Below are positions 1 to 12,410 of a DNA stretch of 64,000 bases, one piece after another. Both the position numbers and the translations under genes were made by a program. Numbering within the stretch: the stretch's first letter is position 1; each line of letters opens with the position of its first letter. The stretch comes from Dryococelus australis. Lineage: Eukaryota > Arthropoda > Insecta > Phasmatodea > Phasmatidae. The notes below the pieces were generated by a model, which worked only from the letters and a program-made list of their open reading frames with translations, was not told the origin of the DNA and searched no databases. Where the stretch lies: the NCBI GenBank assembly GCA_029891345.1, contig CM057000.1, forward strand, positions 123,241,838-123,305,837, given 5' to 3'.

Positions 1-32
1 AGATTCAGCTCCTGATCCATGGATTATCCAAT

Positions 33-1020
33 GTGCCAGTCAGTGTTTCCAAGTCAACCACTACTTGCCTAATCAGTCCTTTAGGACAAACCTCACCATC
101 ATTAAGTCTGGATGCTTTTGTTCTATTGCACATTTCAAGTGATCTCTCTAATGCTCAGCTACTCTCTGGCATTTGTGATGCTGAAACAAACCTGAAACTC
201 GCAGATCTTACCTTTGCCTGTCCAGGCCCAGTCGACTTGCTGATAGGTGCCGAGTTGTTTCCACACTTGATGACGCTGCAAAAGGTATGGAAGCAAGGAA
301 ATGCCCACTGCATTGGAGACTGTGTTTGGATGGATCCTCATGGAAAAAGTTAAAACTGCAGTTCCATCGCAACCAATAACATAATTTCGTATTTCATTGT
401 TTACATCGTCCCCATAGCTTGAATATGTTGTCTAAAGGTTCTGGGAATTAGAATAAGTTCCTCAGATAACAGATCACTCTCCTCAGGAAGCACTCTGTGA
501 AGAGATGTTCATAACAGCTCATACAAGAGACCAAACAGGGCGCTACAGTGTTGCTTTTCCCTTTGTCAACCAAGACCACAGTTAGGGGAATCTAAGAGCC
601 AAGCAATACATAAGCTTCATCGTCTCAAGAGGCAACTGAAACTGAAACCTTCAGTAAGAGCCCAGTATGCAGATTTTTTGGAAGACTACCTGTCATCTGG
701 ACACATGGAAAGGATTCCAGAGGGAGAAATCTCTGTAAATGAGGCCTACTATATTCCTCACCACTTTGTAGTAAAGTACGATAGCACCGCCACTAAGTTG
801 CAAGTGGTGTTCGATGCATCGGCAAGAATCACAAATGGCCAATCGCTCAATGACATACTTCTTATAGGGCCATAACTCCAAAGTAGCATTGTTGATGTGT
901 TGCTTCAGTTCGTATGTACACTATTGTGTTCACTGCAGATATCAAACAAATGCATCTGCAGATATCCATTCATCCCAGTGACAGAGATTATCAGAGAATT
1001 GTGAGAGGTCCTCGGGTGAT
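33..1020 (+). pseudogene. BEL/Pao retrotransposon pol relic (protease to early reverse transcriptase)
   Basis: This is a broken piece of a BEL/Pao LTR-retrotransposon polyprotein. Positions 33-353 encode an aspartic-protease/DUF1758-like segment ending in the family hallmark DLLIGAELF. About 443-560, in shifting frames, carries the linker motifs FWELE and TGRYSVAFPF. Positions 678-875 give the start of the Pao reverse transcriptase, with GHM, YYIPHH, KLQVVFDAS and SLNDILL. About 876-1020 continues the RT in another frame, with a recognisable ADIKQM stretch. Frameshifts and stops break it throughout, and the left part is cut by the window edge. RNase H, integrase, gag and LTRs are not visible. 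The family assignment rests on motif recognition and is quite secure; the element is certainly dead. Confidence 0.85.
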
Positions 1021-1051
1021 GAACACATCATGGAATACAGCCTGAAAACAG

Positions 1052-1650
1052 TTACTTATGAGGTGTCATCTGCACCACTATGTCCGACGCAACACCAATA
1101 CTATTTATTTTTAGATAAATTTTGAACAATTCCACATTTAATTTGGTAAGATCATCAGACAGCTGAGTTTTATTTACTGCATTAAGTGGTAGTTTGTTAA
1201 CTTGGCAAGAATGAATATAGGTTTGTACTAAGTTTTCAGTAACAATGTTGTTAATCAACATCAAAAGGCTTGTTGATAGCAAGTTATGCTGAGCTTCAAT
1301 GTTATCTATTTTACTGGCGGTTGAATGTAGGTTTTTTTTAAAACTTGGTAAATACCATTAATGGTTTGTGCAAAAGAGTTAATCTTACCTTTGACCTTGT
1401 GTTGTATTTCGTTTATTTTTTAAAAGTCACATTAAGGGCATTGTTCGTGGTTTGTATGATATTGGTCAGTGCATGAATGTGACTTTCCAACTGAGTCTTG
1501 TTGTCAAGTAATGCACGTAAGTACTTATTTGTTATAATTTTAAAACACCACGTTCCCACATCGCCGAGGAATTGAATGCCTTGCTTCTAATGGAACTGAC
1601 TACTCAGGTCGTCAAGTAATTCTCACAGTACACCACATTCCACTGCTTGT
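1052..1650 (-). pseudogene. Envelope-like (errantivirus F-type) relic, tentative
   Basis: Minus-strand reading frames here encode long amphipathic, coiled-coil-like stretches rich in N, T, I and L. The clearest open piece is 1052-1282, preceded in the same direction by a related stretch around 1430-1520 that begins DNKTQLESHIHAL. The spacing of heptad-like leucines and isoleucines resembles the ectodomain of insect retrotransposon (errantivirus) envelope proteins. No fusion peptide, furin site or membrane anchor could be identified. It lies on the same strand as the gag relic at 4085-5110 and downstream of it, as expected for gag-pol-env order, but no pol is seen between. It could instead be an unrelated coiled-coil fragment. 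It has stops and frameshifts and is non-functional. Confidence 0.3.
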
Positions 1651-1790
1651 AAATATTCACAAATGAGTTTACCATTCTCACATGAGGAGGGCGTGTGAGC
1701 GTCGCAAGCTACATGTAAATACAAGTCAAGAGAATCAGAGGTTGAGGGAAAGTGTAGTAGGATAGTAAGTTATATATTATTTGAATGCTG

Positions 1791-3639
1791 TCTTCATATA
1801 CAAAGTCGACATCAGCAAGGATTCAATAGACCCTGGTGTGCAACCTACATGTAGCTGGTACTGGCAGGACAGCTGGCAGAACAAAACACAGTATGGTCAC
1901 GATCTTGGCCACGTGGCGAGCGAAACGGGCTTCCCACTCCTTCTCTCGAGCTCGGCTGGGGATTGGTGTTGCCATGGTGATGGTGGAACGCATGTGCTAC
2001 CAATGGCGTCTGGCAGTGGGAGCAGCACGTCGTAACTGCTGTAGTGGCACAGCACTCAGTGTGGGGTTGGCAAAGGATACCACGGGAATTGAATTTCTTA
2101 ATATTAATGTATCAATGCTGTGGCACAACTTTATTGAAAATAGCACTGCAGGCATCACAAGCTTTGTCGTGGTACATTTCCTGGGTGGGGGAGACATGTT
2201 TTTCCTTGTAATTTATTCTATGAACTTCCTCCTTTGCATGGTCGTAATAGCTCAGTTGTGCCCTGAAGGGGCCTGCCTGACTGTGTCTCGTATATTGATG
2301 ATAGCCTTGGTTCGATGGTGTTCTGTAATGCAGTAGCAGCCAGCATTAAAGAGCAGGTGTGCACGTGCACACCTAGTTTCCTACCAAATATTTTTTTCGT
2401 GTGATTTTATACAGTTTCTGGATATGTTGTGGCTTTAGCACAGTTATCAGAGTTCGTTGCATCGATCACGAACGTCTGTTAGTTTTATTATGTTATCTGC
2501 GATGTTGCAATACTGTGAAGTGCACAGCGGATATATGCTCCAATCTTACACTATCTGCACATGTGCATGTCATAGTGACATCATCCCTTATGGGAGTTTT
2601 TACCTTGGACAAATCCACAATGCTGGCTGTGCTCTTTCCTCCGTATCTGTAACATACTGAGGTGGTTCCAACGTTTGCCTCTTGGTAGCAACACTGACTG
2701 AAGAATCGAGATTTCATCACTGCAACTCCCTGCTAGATGCCAGCAGAGTTGAAAGTGCGGCATTAATATCAAACAAAATTATCGTAGCAAAAGTAAACAA
2801 GTCCTTGTTCATTGTGCTGACGAGGAGTTTTTAATATTAATTTTGTGTAATTTATCATTTGGAAGTACAACAATTTTCAATGCGTACATGTGCATTTTTC
2901 TGTTTTGTTGAACACTGTACTCTGAACAAGACATGCTTTTACTGAGATATTTTGTAAGTTTACTTTCAAACAAATGCTAACGTATTTGTGTCAGGGTACT
3001 ACTTGCAGTCGGCATGACTGAGAGGTGTTAGTTGTTTTTCCAAGCTTCGAAATGATTAGCGAACAGAAAACTGGCTTTCGAGGAAAAATTATCTATTAAA
3101 TGTTTAGGCCCTGATCGACCACTTTTTTTTTTAGAAATTACCCCACAGAAACTAAGACACAAAAATGTGTATTCAGACGTGTATTCAATAAAGATTTTTT
3201 CACTAAACACAGCTGATTATGTGGGTGTGCTCAAAGAAACACTTTGTTTTGTTTTCCATGTCTGATTTTTAGTGCAGAGGTAAGTGCCTGGACAAAGTCC
3301 GGTATTAAGGACCTCGTAAACTTAAGCGAGAAAATTAAAAAAAAAAAAACACTAAAACTCACATGCTCACAAAAATGCCACAATTGAACTATCACTTCTG
3401 GGCAGTAAAAATATCACCATGCAATTTGACAGTGCTTATAGGCAGTCAGTCAGAAAACATAATGAACAAGTGGATAGAAACAGATACATTCTTGGTGGAC
3501 TAAATGATTGTGTGAAATTTGGTGGGGCTTTTGAACTGGCTTTACATGCACTTTATTTGTATGTAAAAATAAACGAAAATTGCATAACTTCAAAATAATA
3601 ATACTATTTTTTTTAATGCAAGCGGTTTAATCTTACTTA
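1791..3639. other. No gene recognised; GC-richer patch 1830-2060
   Basis: The stretch 1830-2060 is GC-richer and open in two frames on + (1781-2035, 1836-2336), but the peptides match nothing I recognise and look like composition effects. The rest is ordinary AT-rich sequence with short homopolymer runs. Confidence 0.4.
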
Positions 3640-3905
3640 GATGGGTAGAGATTCTGAAATGGGTTTCTTTAAGCATTGCATCAACATATGCTTGGAGTTA
3701 GGACAGAAAATTATAAGAGAAAAAATTATCATTTTCATCGAGCTCGAACATACGACCACGTGGAGGAGATGCTTGGTAACTATAAACGATTCCCACTTGT
3801 GAAAATCTGGAGTGATCCCACCGAAAATTGAACCTGGTTCGGTGTAGTGAGAGGCGAGCGCTCTAGTCGCTACACTATCATGGTGCCAGGAAGGGGAAGG
3901 AAAGT
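3640..3905 (-). mobile_element. tRNA-derived SINE
   Basis: Read on the minus strand from about 3899, the sequence starts with a tRNA-like head. It has an A-box-like GTGTAGCGACTAGAGCGC and, about 35 bases later, a B-box-like AGGTTCAATTTTC. These are the two internal RNA polymerase III promoter elements. The body then runs on through GGTGGGATC and CACAAGTGGGAATCG, a layout also seen in the SINE near 12.2 kb. The B box departs from consensus, so this is an old copy. Flanking target duplications were not identified. A degenerate real tRNA gene is less likely because a long non-tRNA body follows. Confidence 0.6.
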
Positions 3906-4084
3906 AGGTGTGTGTGAAAGTGTGTGTGAACACCCATTATTTGACATCACCGGCCGCTACTGGTAATGACTCTTACTCTGTGTTCTTTCCAATGCCGTGG
4001 GCCTCTCGAATCTGATTTCAATTGGTATGATTCTGTAGGTGGTTTCTTTGTACTGGTGTTGAAATCGATACTGTTTAGCATAAG

Positions 4085-5110
4085 TTACGGGTTCTGGGCA
4101 TGGTGCGCTTTTTGTGTGTTGGTGTTTTTAAGTTTGTGAAACTGCTGTTTCAACATATTTATCTCCTCTTGGAGTTTGACATTTTGGGTACTTTGTGAGG
4201 ACTGCTCAATGATCTGGTTGTATCTATACATAACAAGCTCAATGTTTATGATGTTGTGAATTAGCTGGTGCAATGTGATGTTTTCTAATGGCACAAGTTT
4301 GTCGGCAACGGCTGGTAATAAAGAGGTCCAAAAGATAAATTCTGGTTCTAGCAATTGGGGTTGGCACTTTTTCTTATAGAAAGTCAAATTTTCATTATGA
4401 GCCTGAGCACTCTCGCCTGTTTGTTGTTTTGTAGAATGTAAGAGCTGTCTGTAGTGGTCTGTTGTATAGAGTTTTGTGGAGGTTTTCAATACTATATCCT
4501 GAATGTGTTGCCAAGAGATTTCTACCGTACTGGCGTAATATAGATTCTCCTAAGCCCTCTTTGCTGTTCCTTGCAGATATAACTTTAGACGCCGTCATTT
4601 CTCAAGGTCAGACCAGTTATTTAACTCACTGACTGCATTGAAAGTATCTAAAAACTCCTCCACATTTTCATGATTCTCTCCTGTGAATGTGGGGATGTGA
4701 CGTGTTTCTTGTACAACAGTGTGTTCTGGGTTTGTTGTGGTTTGTGGCTGTGCAGGTAGAATTGTGGTGTTGTCTGTGTTTCTAGTCATGTGCTGTGTGT
4801 TGTCTGTGTGCGTACCAGAAATTGAAATTAAATGTGTATGTGTTGTTTGAGGTGTCTGTCGTGGGTGTGGAATCAGATATCTGCTCGTACCAGGCTGGTT
4901 AAATATTGACAGGTGTTGTTGTTGAAAGGTATGTTCAAGTGGTGTAATATGTTGTGTCATTGACGTGTATGATTCTGTAATTTCAGTAGTTGACCGGTTC
5001 TTTAACCGTTTGTGTATGTGAACTGTACATTTAGAATCGCCTAAATCAATTATCAGGGTCTTAAATAATTTTCTTATTGTTTGTGCAGTAGATGTTTGTT
5101 CTGTAGTCAT
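4085..5110 (-). pseudogene. Retrotransposon gag relic (Ty3/gypsy-like)
   Basis: Three minus-strand pieces (4595-5110, 4395-4598, 4085-4489) line up as one gag-like polyprotein broken by frameshifts. The N-terminal 130 residues are Thr/Gln/His-rich low-complexity sequence. They are followed by IPTFTGENHENVEEFLDTF, the typical opening of a retrotransposon gag core. The C-terminal piece has the helical gag motif around GESAQAHNENL and ends in a predicted coiled coil rich in Q, N and K. No CCHC zinc knuckle follows before the frame closes. The start at 5110 is the first Met of the longest frame. No LTR or primer-binding site was found upstream. Confidence 0.65.
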
Positions 5111-6881
5111 GTCGACATGTTAACATAAGGTTGTGTAATAGAGTTGGTGCTGCGCACTTTGTATGATTTCTAACAATTTCAAAATACAAAAGAGAAGAAG
5201 ATGGGGAAGATCTCCAAAATTCACACAAAACAAAAGGAGACTTCCTTGCTTACAGAGGAACAGGTGTTCCCACCAGCAGAAACAAGCGGTACTAATGCAT
5301 TAGTTAAAAAGAACCAAAATAAGCTGTTGAAAGGCTGCTGGGGCAGGCATTTTGACGTCAAGCCGCTTGGCTGGCCAGGCCTCTTACGTGATCTATTGAC
5401 TTACGCACGTGGCGCTCTAACCTTCCACACTACTGCTTACGCTTGCCCTGACTGTGTGGGAGTAACAGCTGTTTAGAATGCTGACTTAAATACAGTAATT
5501 TGTCTACAAGCAAACCAAGTACCACAGAATTAGAGTTTTTTTTTAGGTCCTATTCAGTTATTAAAGTTGGGCTAGACTTCAATACGGGTAGTATGTGCTC
5601 TGAACGTAATAAAATATTTTGCTTTTAAGCTTTCTAGAGAGTTAAAGAGGAACTTTGTAGCAGAAAGTGGTAAAAAGTTACGACTCCTTAAAAACGACAG
5701 TGAAATGTAAAGTTTTTATTTGCACTAGTGGTTTTATTTCCTGTATCTCGGGCAATTTTTTTTAAATACAGAAATTATTGTTATGTTCAGAAAGGATGAG
5801 ATATTTACATAAAAAATTTCAATGAAATCAAATATGGTGATACAAAAGTCATTTATTGATTTAAAGTGAAATGACCCAACAGTGACATTCTACCATATTA
5901 ATATTTAAGCATTGTCTGCAAGTATTATAGTTTTAGCAGCAGTGTTATGTAAAGTGGTTAACCGCTATTCTTGTATTGTATAGCAGTTTAATAATTTTGC
6001 CCTCGAAGACAGCAGTACCCATGCAAAGTTACGTGTTCTATCCATTTAATGGTGTTTAGTGATCATATTGACACATTTTATTTAAATTTTACGTTTTGTT
6101 CCACAATTCCCTTGATATTCACAATCCTGCACAAGTTGTTAGTAAAAATTGTAATAAGAGAAATAATTGCATGTCTTAAAACCATAGATAATGCAAAAAA
6201 AAATTGTTTCTTAATCGTGGTTCGTACTCCCTTGGGACAGAAAAAATAATTTTTTTCTAAGAACTGTACTGATTCTCCCGTACATCCTATATCGAACACT
6301 TTACCGCAAGTTCGAAGTCTTGCTTCGTGCATCCTATTACAGACGAAACTACATTTATAATTTACATGAACAAATACTAAAACGCTGCTTCTACTTTCTG
6401 CTAGCTACTAGCTCTCTCTGCTATATGGTATTTAGAACCACTCCGAAATCCTGGAACATAAAATAACTGTTACTTTCTACAATAAATCTGACACATCATG
6501 CTAGCTTTACACGACGAGAAGAGAAAATTTTTTTTTCCCTGTGTTTATTCCGGGTCACAATAATTTCATGGGGTTTTAACACCATATTTTGCTGGAAAAT
6601 GGCATGCAAAATAATAGTCACAATACGAAACGAATATTATCGAGACTCAACAGAACACGAAAAGTTGCAAGATTCAAAACGGATTTTCCTTGGAAGATTC
6701 CATGTAAACTTGCATGGCCGGTTCTGTGGATGGTTCCATGGAAGATTTGGCCATCTGGTGGCCATATTCATGGATGTTTTCATAATTGGTAGGGTGAAAT
6801 TTTCAAAAGGTTTTCTATATAAGGTCTTACAATGTCAAAATTTTAGTCAATCAGAGTGTGTGGTGGAATGTGGTGTTCACA
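5111..6881. other. No gene recognised
   Basis: Just upstream of gag, 5201-5476 is open on + and GC-richer than its surroundings. It could be part of the gag element's LTR or leader, but no terminal pair was found. The remainder is AT-rich with short ORFs that show no recognisable motif. Confidence 0.4.
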
Positions 6882-6960
6882 ATAGCTGTAATTATATTTA
6901 TTTTATTTAGAAAAAAAGATGATAGCTGTAATTTTATTTATTTTGTTTAGAAAAACAGCA
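6882..6960. repeat. Two-copy tandem repeat, period 40 bp
   Basis: ATAGCTGTAATT starts at 6882 and again at 6922, followed in both copies by a T-rich stretch and TTTAGAAAAA. The two units differ at a few bases, so this is an old local duplication. Confidence 0.75.
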
Positions 6961-8749
6961 CTAAAATCATTCAATAAGATTACGTAGTAAATGAATACAT
7001 AAAATATATAGCAAATAAAAAAAACTGCAGGAATATTTGTTGGTGTTGTAATACCATTGAATGAGTATTAGGCCCTGTGAACAAGTACAAAAGTATTTTT
7101 ATATGAGGTGAGAAATCCTAACAACTAGGACCAATATTTGTAGGTAACAAAATACTGGCATGTCTAACATCGCTGTGGCCGCATTTACTTAAGTGTCTGA
7201 TGCGAGAGGCAATACTCAATATCTCAATATGCTGCCTGTTTACAAAAAAAAAAAAAAACTAGACACTAAAATTTTATTTTAAAAAATGCCTTCCATTTGC
7301 GAAAGCTATCAGTAGGTAGTATTTAAAAAAAAACTGCAGTTTTCATCTATTCTCAGTAGTGACGACTCTCATTTTGATATTCTAAACAAAATCGTATACA
7401 AATTTACAGCACTAAAAAAGTAAATGTAAAAAATGTTTACTGTAATTCGCTACAGCTGCGGTTTTTATCCTTTAAGTAAAACTCTGAATAATTTTTGAAT
7501 TGGTACAATTGGTTCTTGTAACAGCCTGTTTGATATGCTACAGACTGCAGCCAGAAGTATGTCTATGAAAGTTAAATCTCTAATTTAAATACTACCATTT
7601 TCAACAGCTCTTTCTGGCTGTGGAAAATTAAGTAAATATTTTGATACAGAGATAGGATGCATTTGAAACAATTTGATGGTAACTAACACATGTAAAAAGA
7701 AAGAAGTTTCAAATTCTTTATATAGGCCTACCTTGAATGAGTTCAATAGTTTTTGCCAGAATGAATCCCAATATTAAGACGATATTCACATTTTTGCCTA
7801 CCGATAATGAAAACTTCCTATTTACGCAGGATTGTGTGTCATTCACTTTGGTTCGTAAATGTAATGTTATTGTGGCCATTTCTGCTTATAACTATTATAT
7901 TCTGTGTGTTATATCCTAAAACACGTATCTCACACATTACATGTTTTAAGTCACATTTAAAAGTATTGGTTGCGAATTTTAGTGCCTATCAGAATTCACA
8001 ATTCCTGTTTAAATCATTTCTTTAGCAAACATGTAGTGTCTTTCAACAAAAACACGACATTCTCATGTCTGGAAGTCCTATTTCGATTCTCTCGAATCTC
8101 ATTTATCAAAAATCTATTCAGCTGCAACTATCGTAATCGATTTCTCCAAACACTTTTTTTTATCATTAGCGCACACGTTAAATATACGTTTCTTTATGAG
8201 ACATTACGTAACTAATTACCATTTTTCGAACTATCAAACATATGATTATTTGTTGAAATACTATTGTTAAAGCAATTAAAGAAAAATTAAGAACTTTAAA
8301 GGGTCTTGTAAAAAATAAGCACTTTTATGGGCCCTTAAAAAGATAATATAGTAATTAAGGACTCTTTAAGGACTTCTAAGGACTGTACGGACCCTGTTAA
8401 TGGTGTTATTTATTCTGTACACAAGCTTTTTTTAATTCATATTGTTTACTATATGGTTTTTTTTATCTTGTATGATTACAAAAAGAATGGTGTATTAAAT
8501 ATACTCCTGATAACAGGAGCTGAGCTATATTGGTATCATCTGAGCGGTACAGTTATGAGCAGCACTACTAGTAATAATAATACTAGTAATTATTATTATT
8601 ATTATTATTGTAAGTTAAACTAGGAGAACATATTTTATTTCTAAAACATCCCATTATACCTAGGTTGCAATTAATAATTGCTACTGAGTTCAGTGGCCTG
8701 GGATGCTTGTAATTTAGTTTATAAGCAACAACTATCATACATATATAGT
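6961..8749. other. AT-rich intergenic DNA, no gene seen
   Basis: Small ORFs at 7737-8215 are Phe/Ile/Ser-rich products of AT-rich sequence and carry no motif. About 8280-8400 contains several short copies of AAGGAC/AAGGGTC-type words. A (TTA)n microsatellite lies at 8589-8609. Confidence 0.5.
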
Positions 8750-8815
8750 CCGTTCACGGTTTCTTCTGCCTTTTTGAATCGGACCTTTAAAAAACCTCCC
8801 AGTGTATGATGTGTT
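8750..8815 (+). repeat. Left terminal inverted repeat of the P-like element
   Basis: It begins CCGTTCACGGTTTCTTCTGC and includes CTTTTTGAATCGGACCTTT and AAAACCTCC. It pairs with 14170-14234 in reverse complement. The first 18 bases also match the left end of element C at 60175 and the right end of D at 41045. Confidence 0.75.
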
Positions 8816-9304
8816 TAGTATTTTCAACATATACTATATATCAAAAGCATTTTATATTTGTGTGACCTTTTTCCCTGTTAAATTGAAATTTTATTAATAT
8901 TTTATATCTATAAATTATAATGCTTCATTTATAAATAATTTGAATTAAAACAGGGAGACAATAGGTATGTTGGTAGCACCTAGCGAGAAATAGTGCTTTT
9001 ACAAAATACTGTTACACTTAATACGCACAGATTCGGCGCGTTGTCCTCTGGTGTAATTCTCCAGGTTTAGTTATAAGCTTAGCTTGTACGAGGCGGAGGA
9101 ATATCCTGCAAGTAGAAATTTATCAGGACTTCAGAAAAGGCTGAAGTAACCATGAATGGATTATATATATATAATGCTTGTTTGTATTGTATTTTTTCAT
9201 GTTCCGATGTAAAGGTGCTTGCTTGTTATGCATACAGGAATTGTGTATGTTTTATAGCTTACTAAACATGCACAGTGGATAATAAGTGTTATAATTTTGT
9301 TGCA

Positions 9305-11830
9305 GGTGCACTGAGTGGGTTCAGCGTGTTGACCCTCGCCTGTCTGCGAAAACACTGCTACTTCTCCACAATCTACGTGTGTGTGCGGTATACTTCACAG
9401 AGGATCAGTTTATGAACACTCATCATGACAGGCTGATTCACTGTGCTGTACCATCACTCCACCTTCCACCTCATTTCCCAGCTAACCTGTGTTTGAATGT
9501 TTCAAGTGTACGCAATGTATCTGTTGCTCAAGAAAACCAAAAAAACTAACAAAGATTTTTCAAATCCTTCTTCTGTTTCAGGAACAGCAGAAGAATCTTG
9601 TGATGTTAGTGTGATAAGTTCTTCAAATATCACTGATTCTCTAAATGTGTTCGATGTTTCAGATCCAGTGCAGAATTGCCATGCCAACGAATGTATACTC
9701 CAACTTCCATGTAGCAGCACGCCTAATGATAGTGAAACAAATGGAATTTCTTTTTCAGGCTTAGATAGAAGCATCAAGAGATAACCTTAATACACTACAG
9801 AGTCCAGGATAACTGATATTTCTTCAAATGCAAGTGTGTCAGTTGACAGAAGAAAGTCCAAAAGGAGTTTGCTGAAAGAGTAGCAGCTAACCCAAGACGA
9901 CATCACTCCAAAGAAAAGGAAAATGCTGAGGTTGACTCGTAAAACATGTGAAAGTTACATGTGTCTTAGAAATCGAGTGAAGAAAACTCGTGGGAAGATG
10001 AAGAAGCTTGTCAAGTTAGCTTCATGTAATGACATGAATTTTTTTTACAGTATAACCTCTCACCTACAGCAGCTGCAATGTATAAGCGAAGTCCAAAGGC
10101 GTACCGATTTTTAAGTGATCTGATAGCTCTTCCTTCTTAGGTAGGACAACGAAGCATGCTGATCATGCTTTGGTGTTCATAGCCCGAGAACTTCGTACAA
10201 AATGGAAGCAGCCACTGGTCTATTACTTATGTCAGTCTACAACACCAGCTGTTATTTTAGAAGATATCATTGCTGAGATAATACGTGCTATTTCTTTTGC
10301 AGGTATTTATGTCAAAGCAGTGGTCTCCGATCAAGGCAATACAAATCTCTCGGCAGTAAAGGGGTTTCTGAAGAGATTTCCTATAGATAATGCTAATAAT
10401 AACTTCGTGTTTCAGATTGATGGAGACAGGATAGTGACCATTTCTGATATGCCTCATTTATTAAAGAGTACCATAAATAATTTTAAGAAATACAACATTA
10501 TTACGTTCAAAGGATTCGTTCTCACGTATTAACTGCCAGATTAAAAAGCAAAAATGCTTCATTCGCTGATGTCACAGTGGCTGCAAAAGGCCAACAATGT
10601 GACAATTTGGATGTTACAATCGGTGGTGACCATCGGTCATGGGAGCATATCATAAAGTTGAAATTTAGAAATAAAGGATGTTTATATAATTGACTGAATA
10701 AAATTACTTAAGCTCATGTTAATCCTAAATATAATGATAAAATGAGGGTTTATTTAGCTGCTCAGATCTTCAGTCACTCATGTTCCAGCACCATGAATGT
10801 TTCAGCAGATGGTTTTCAGGAGGTAATGCCTCCTGAGATCAAGGTGATATCTAAGTTTTTGTTGTTTATGAATAAGCTTTTTGACAGTGTCAATGGTTGT
10901 TCCAGTTTTGCTCCTGCTTATTCCCCTCTGTGGTGTTAGGTGTCAGAGTCTTCGGGTCATCTCGGTTTTTGGAATGAAGCTTTAGTTGTGCTAGACAGTT
11001 TGCAGTTTGTAAATTGTGTTTCAGGCAAAGTGACTCGACCGCCAAGCCAGGATGGATGGATAACCACAATTCGCGTTATGCAGATGCTATGGTTCGAAAT
11101 TAAAAGTAAAGGATTTTCTTTTTTGCAGCCAAGAACATTAAATCAAGATGGACTGGAGAATTTTTTTCCAGCTATACACCAACATGGAGGAGATAGCAAC
11201 AACCCAACAGCTGGCCAGTTTGCTGTGGCATTTAAAACATGTCTTCTCAATTGCTTGTGTTGTTCCAGGACTACATCTAAAAACTGTGAAGATGATGAGG
11301 GCAGACTTTTGTCAAAACTTGGTCGCTTTTTGACAGATGGCAAAAGGAAGACTTCAAACAACTGTTGTATGACGAATTCTTGTATTTCCGGTAATAAAAT
11401 GGAAGAAGCAAATGATGACTCATCCCTGACTAATGGCTCCAGTGACCTGAGTTTTACAGAACATCAGACTGTAGTACATGTTAGTGGCTTTATTGCTAAG
11501 AAATTAATGAGTGGTGTTTGTAAAGATTGTGTTGTTTTCAGGGGAGATTTGTCTTCAGAACTAGATGTAAGTGTTGGAGTGAGTGAAGTTCACTGCATTA
11601 TTGATGCATGAGATGCTGAAGCCAAGCTGGAGTAAAACCTCAATGCAACTTGACCATGCTGTTGCTGCTGTTGTAAATATTTCTAAGCCATTTTTACCTC
11701 ATATTTTATGTACAGATGATGTTTGCAGGCAGTTGTGTACAGAAATCAAGAACCATCAAGATTTCTCTTGGGTGAGCTGCAGTATTCATAGAGAGCAGTT
11801 AATTACTTAATTTGTGTCCTTGTTTAGTAG
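9305..11830 (+). pseudogene. P-element/THAP9-type transposase, decayed
   Basis: A splice-acceptor-like TTGTTGCAG precedes an exon at 9305 that encodes the C-terminal half of a THAP zinc-binding domain, with CTEW, VCAVYF, QFMN, RL and the closing AVPSL. The N-terminal C2CH half would lie in an upstream exon that was not found. Positions 9497-10114 give a Ser/Lys-rich linker and leucine-rich stretch, then SPKAYRFLSDLIALPS. Positions 10170-10520 carry RNase H-like core motifs (KWKQP, VVSDQG, SDMPHLLK). 10742-10939 has LAAQIFSHS and LFDSVNG. 10940-11611 has RTLNQDGLENFF, NCEDD and VSGFIAKKL, and 11583-11810 is the C-terminal tail. Several frameshifts and stops, a deletion near 10140 and a foreign-looking 113-bp segment at 10520 make it inactive. 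In the family this protein cuts and integrates DNA between its inverted termini. Confidence 0.85.
10520..10632 (+). repeat. 113-bp segment shared with 14355-14467, inside the transposase gene
   Basis: This stretch matches 14355-14467 with only two substitutions. It lies between the transposase segments ending ITFKGF and starting SWEHI, where family members normally run on directly. Its open frame (SHVLTARLKSKNASFADVTV and onward) continues in frame into the downstream transposase segment but is shifted relative to the upstream one. Confidence 0.8.
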
Positions 11831-12181
11831 AATAATCATTCGTCAGTTTTGCAGGATATTGAATCGATACTCGAAAGCTTTCTTCAGGGAGTGTGCATCA
11901 CAAAGACAGCTGAAATTTTTTTAACACCAGTGAATATAAATGTTTGTTTTTTATTTTCAGTTTTCAGTTCACCATGGGTGGGAAAATGCTGTGAACTTTT
12001 TTTTTATAAATTAATTTATGTGTGTGTTTTCCTCTCCAGAATTTTTTCAGTGATTTGTATATATCATGCATACTATTGGTAATGTTATAAACTGTTTAAC
12101 TGTTTTGTGTTTTTAGGTACTCTGAAGTGACATGTGAATATTTATTGAAAGAGATGGTGTTTATCTGTTTTCACTGAGAAA

Positions 12182-12410
12182 GTGTGGACATGCAATTGCG
12201 TGCCTAGCTTGTGTTTCTTAGGCTGTGGATTCGACCCCAGCCAACTGCACTGGGGATGGTTTTTTTCCCGAAGTGTTTTTCCCACCCTCACTCCAGGCGA
12301 ATGCTGGTGCAGTTCCATTATATGTGGCTACTCAATCATCGCCCAACAATTCTATACTATTTTCGGAAGCGTGTAATATAAATAAAAATTAATTAAAAGT
12401 ATCTGTACAA
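12182..12410 (+). mobile_element. SINE fragment nested in the P-like element
   Basis: The segment contains a B-box-like GTGGATTCGACCCCAG, then TTTTTCCCGAAGTGTTTTTCC and the conserved-looking tail CCAGGCGAATGCTGG. It ends in an AT-rich tail with AATAAAAATTAATT. The A box is unclear. The CCAGGCGAATGC-type tail is familiar to me from insect tRNA-derived SINEs. A short hairpin, CCCCAG with CTGGGG, lies just after the B box. Confidence 0.5.
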
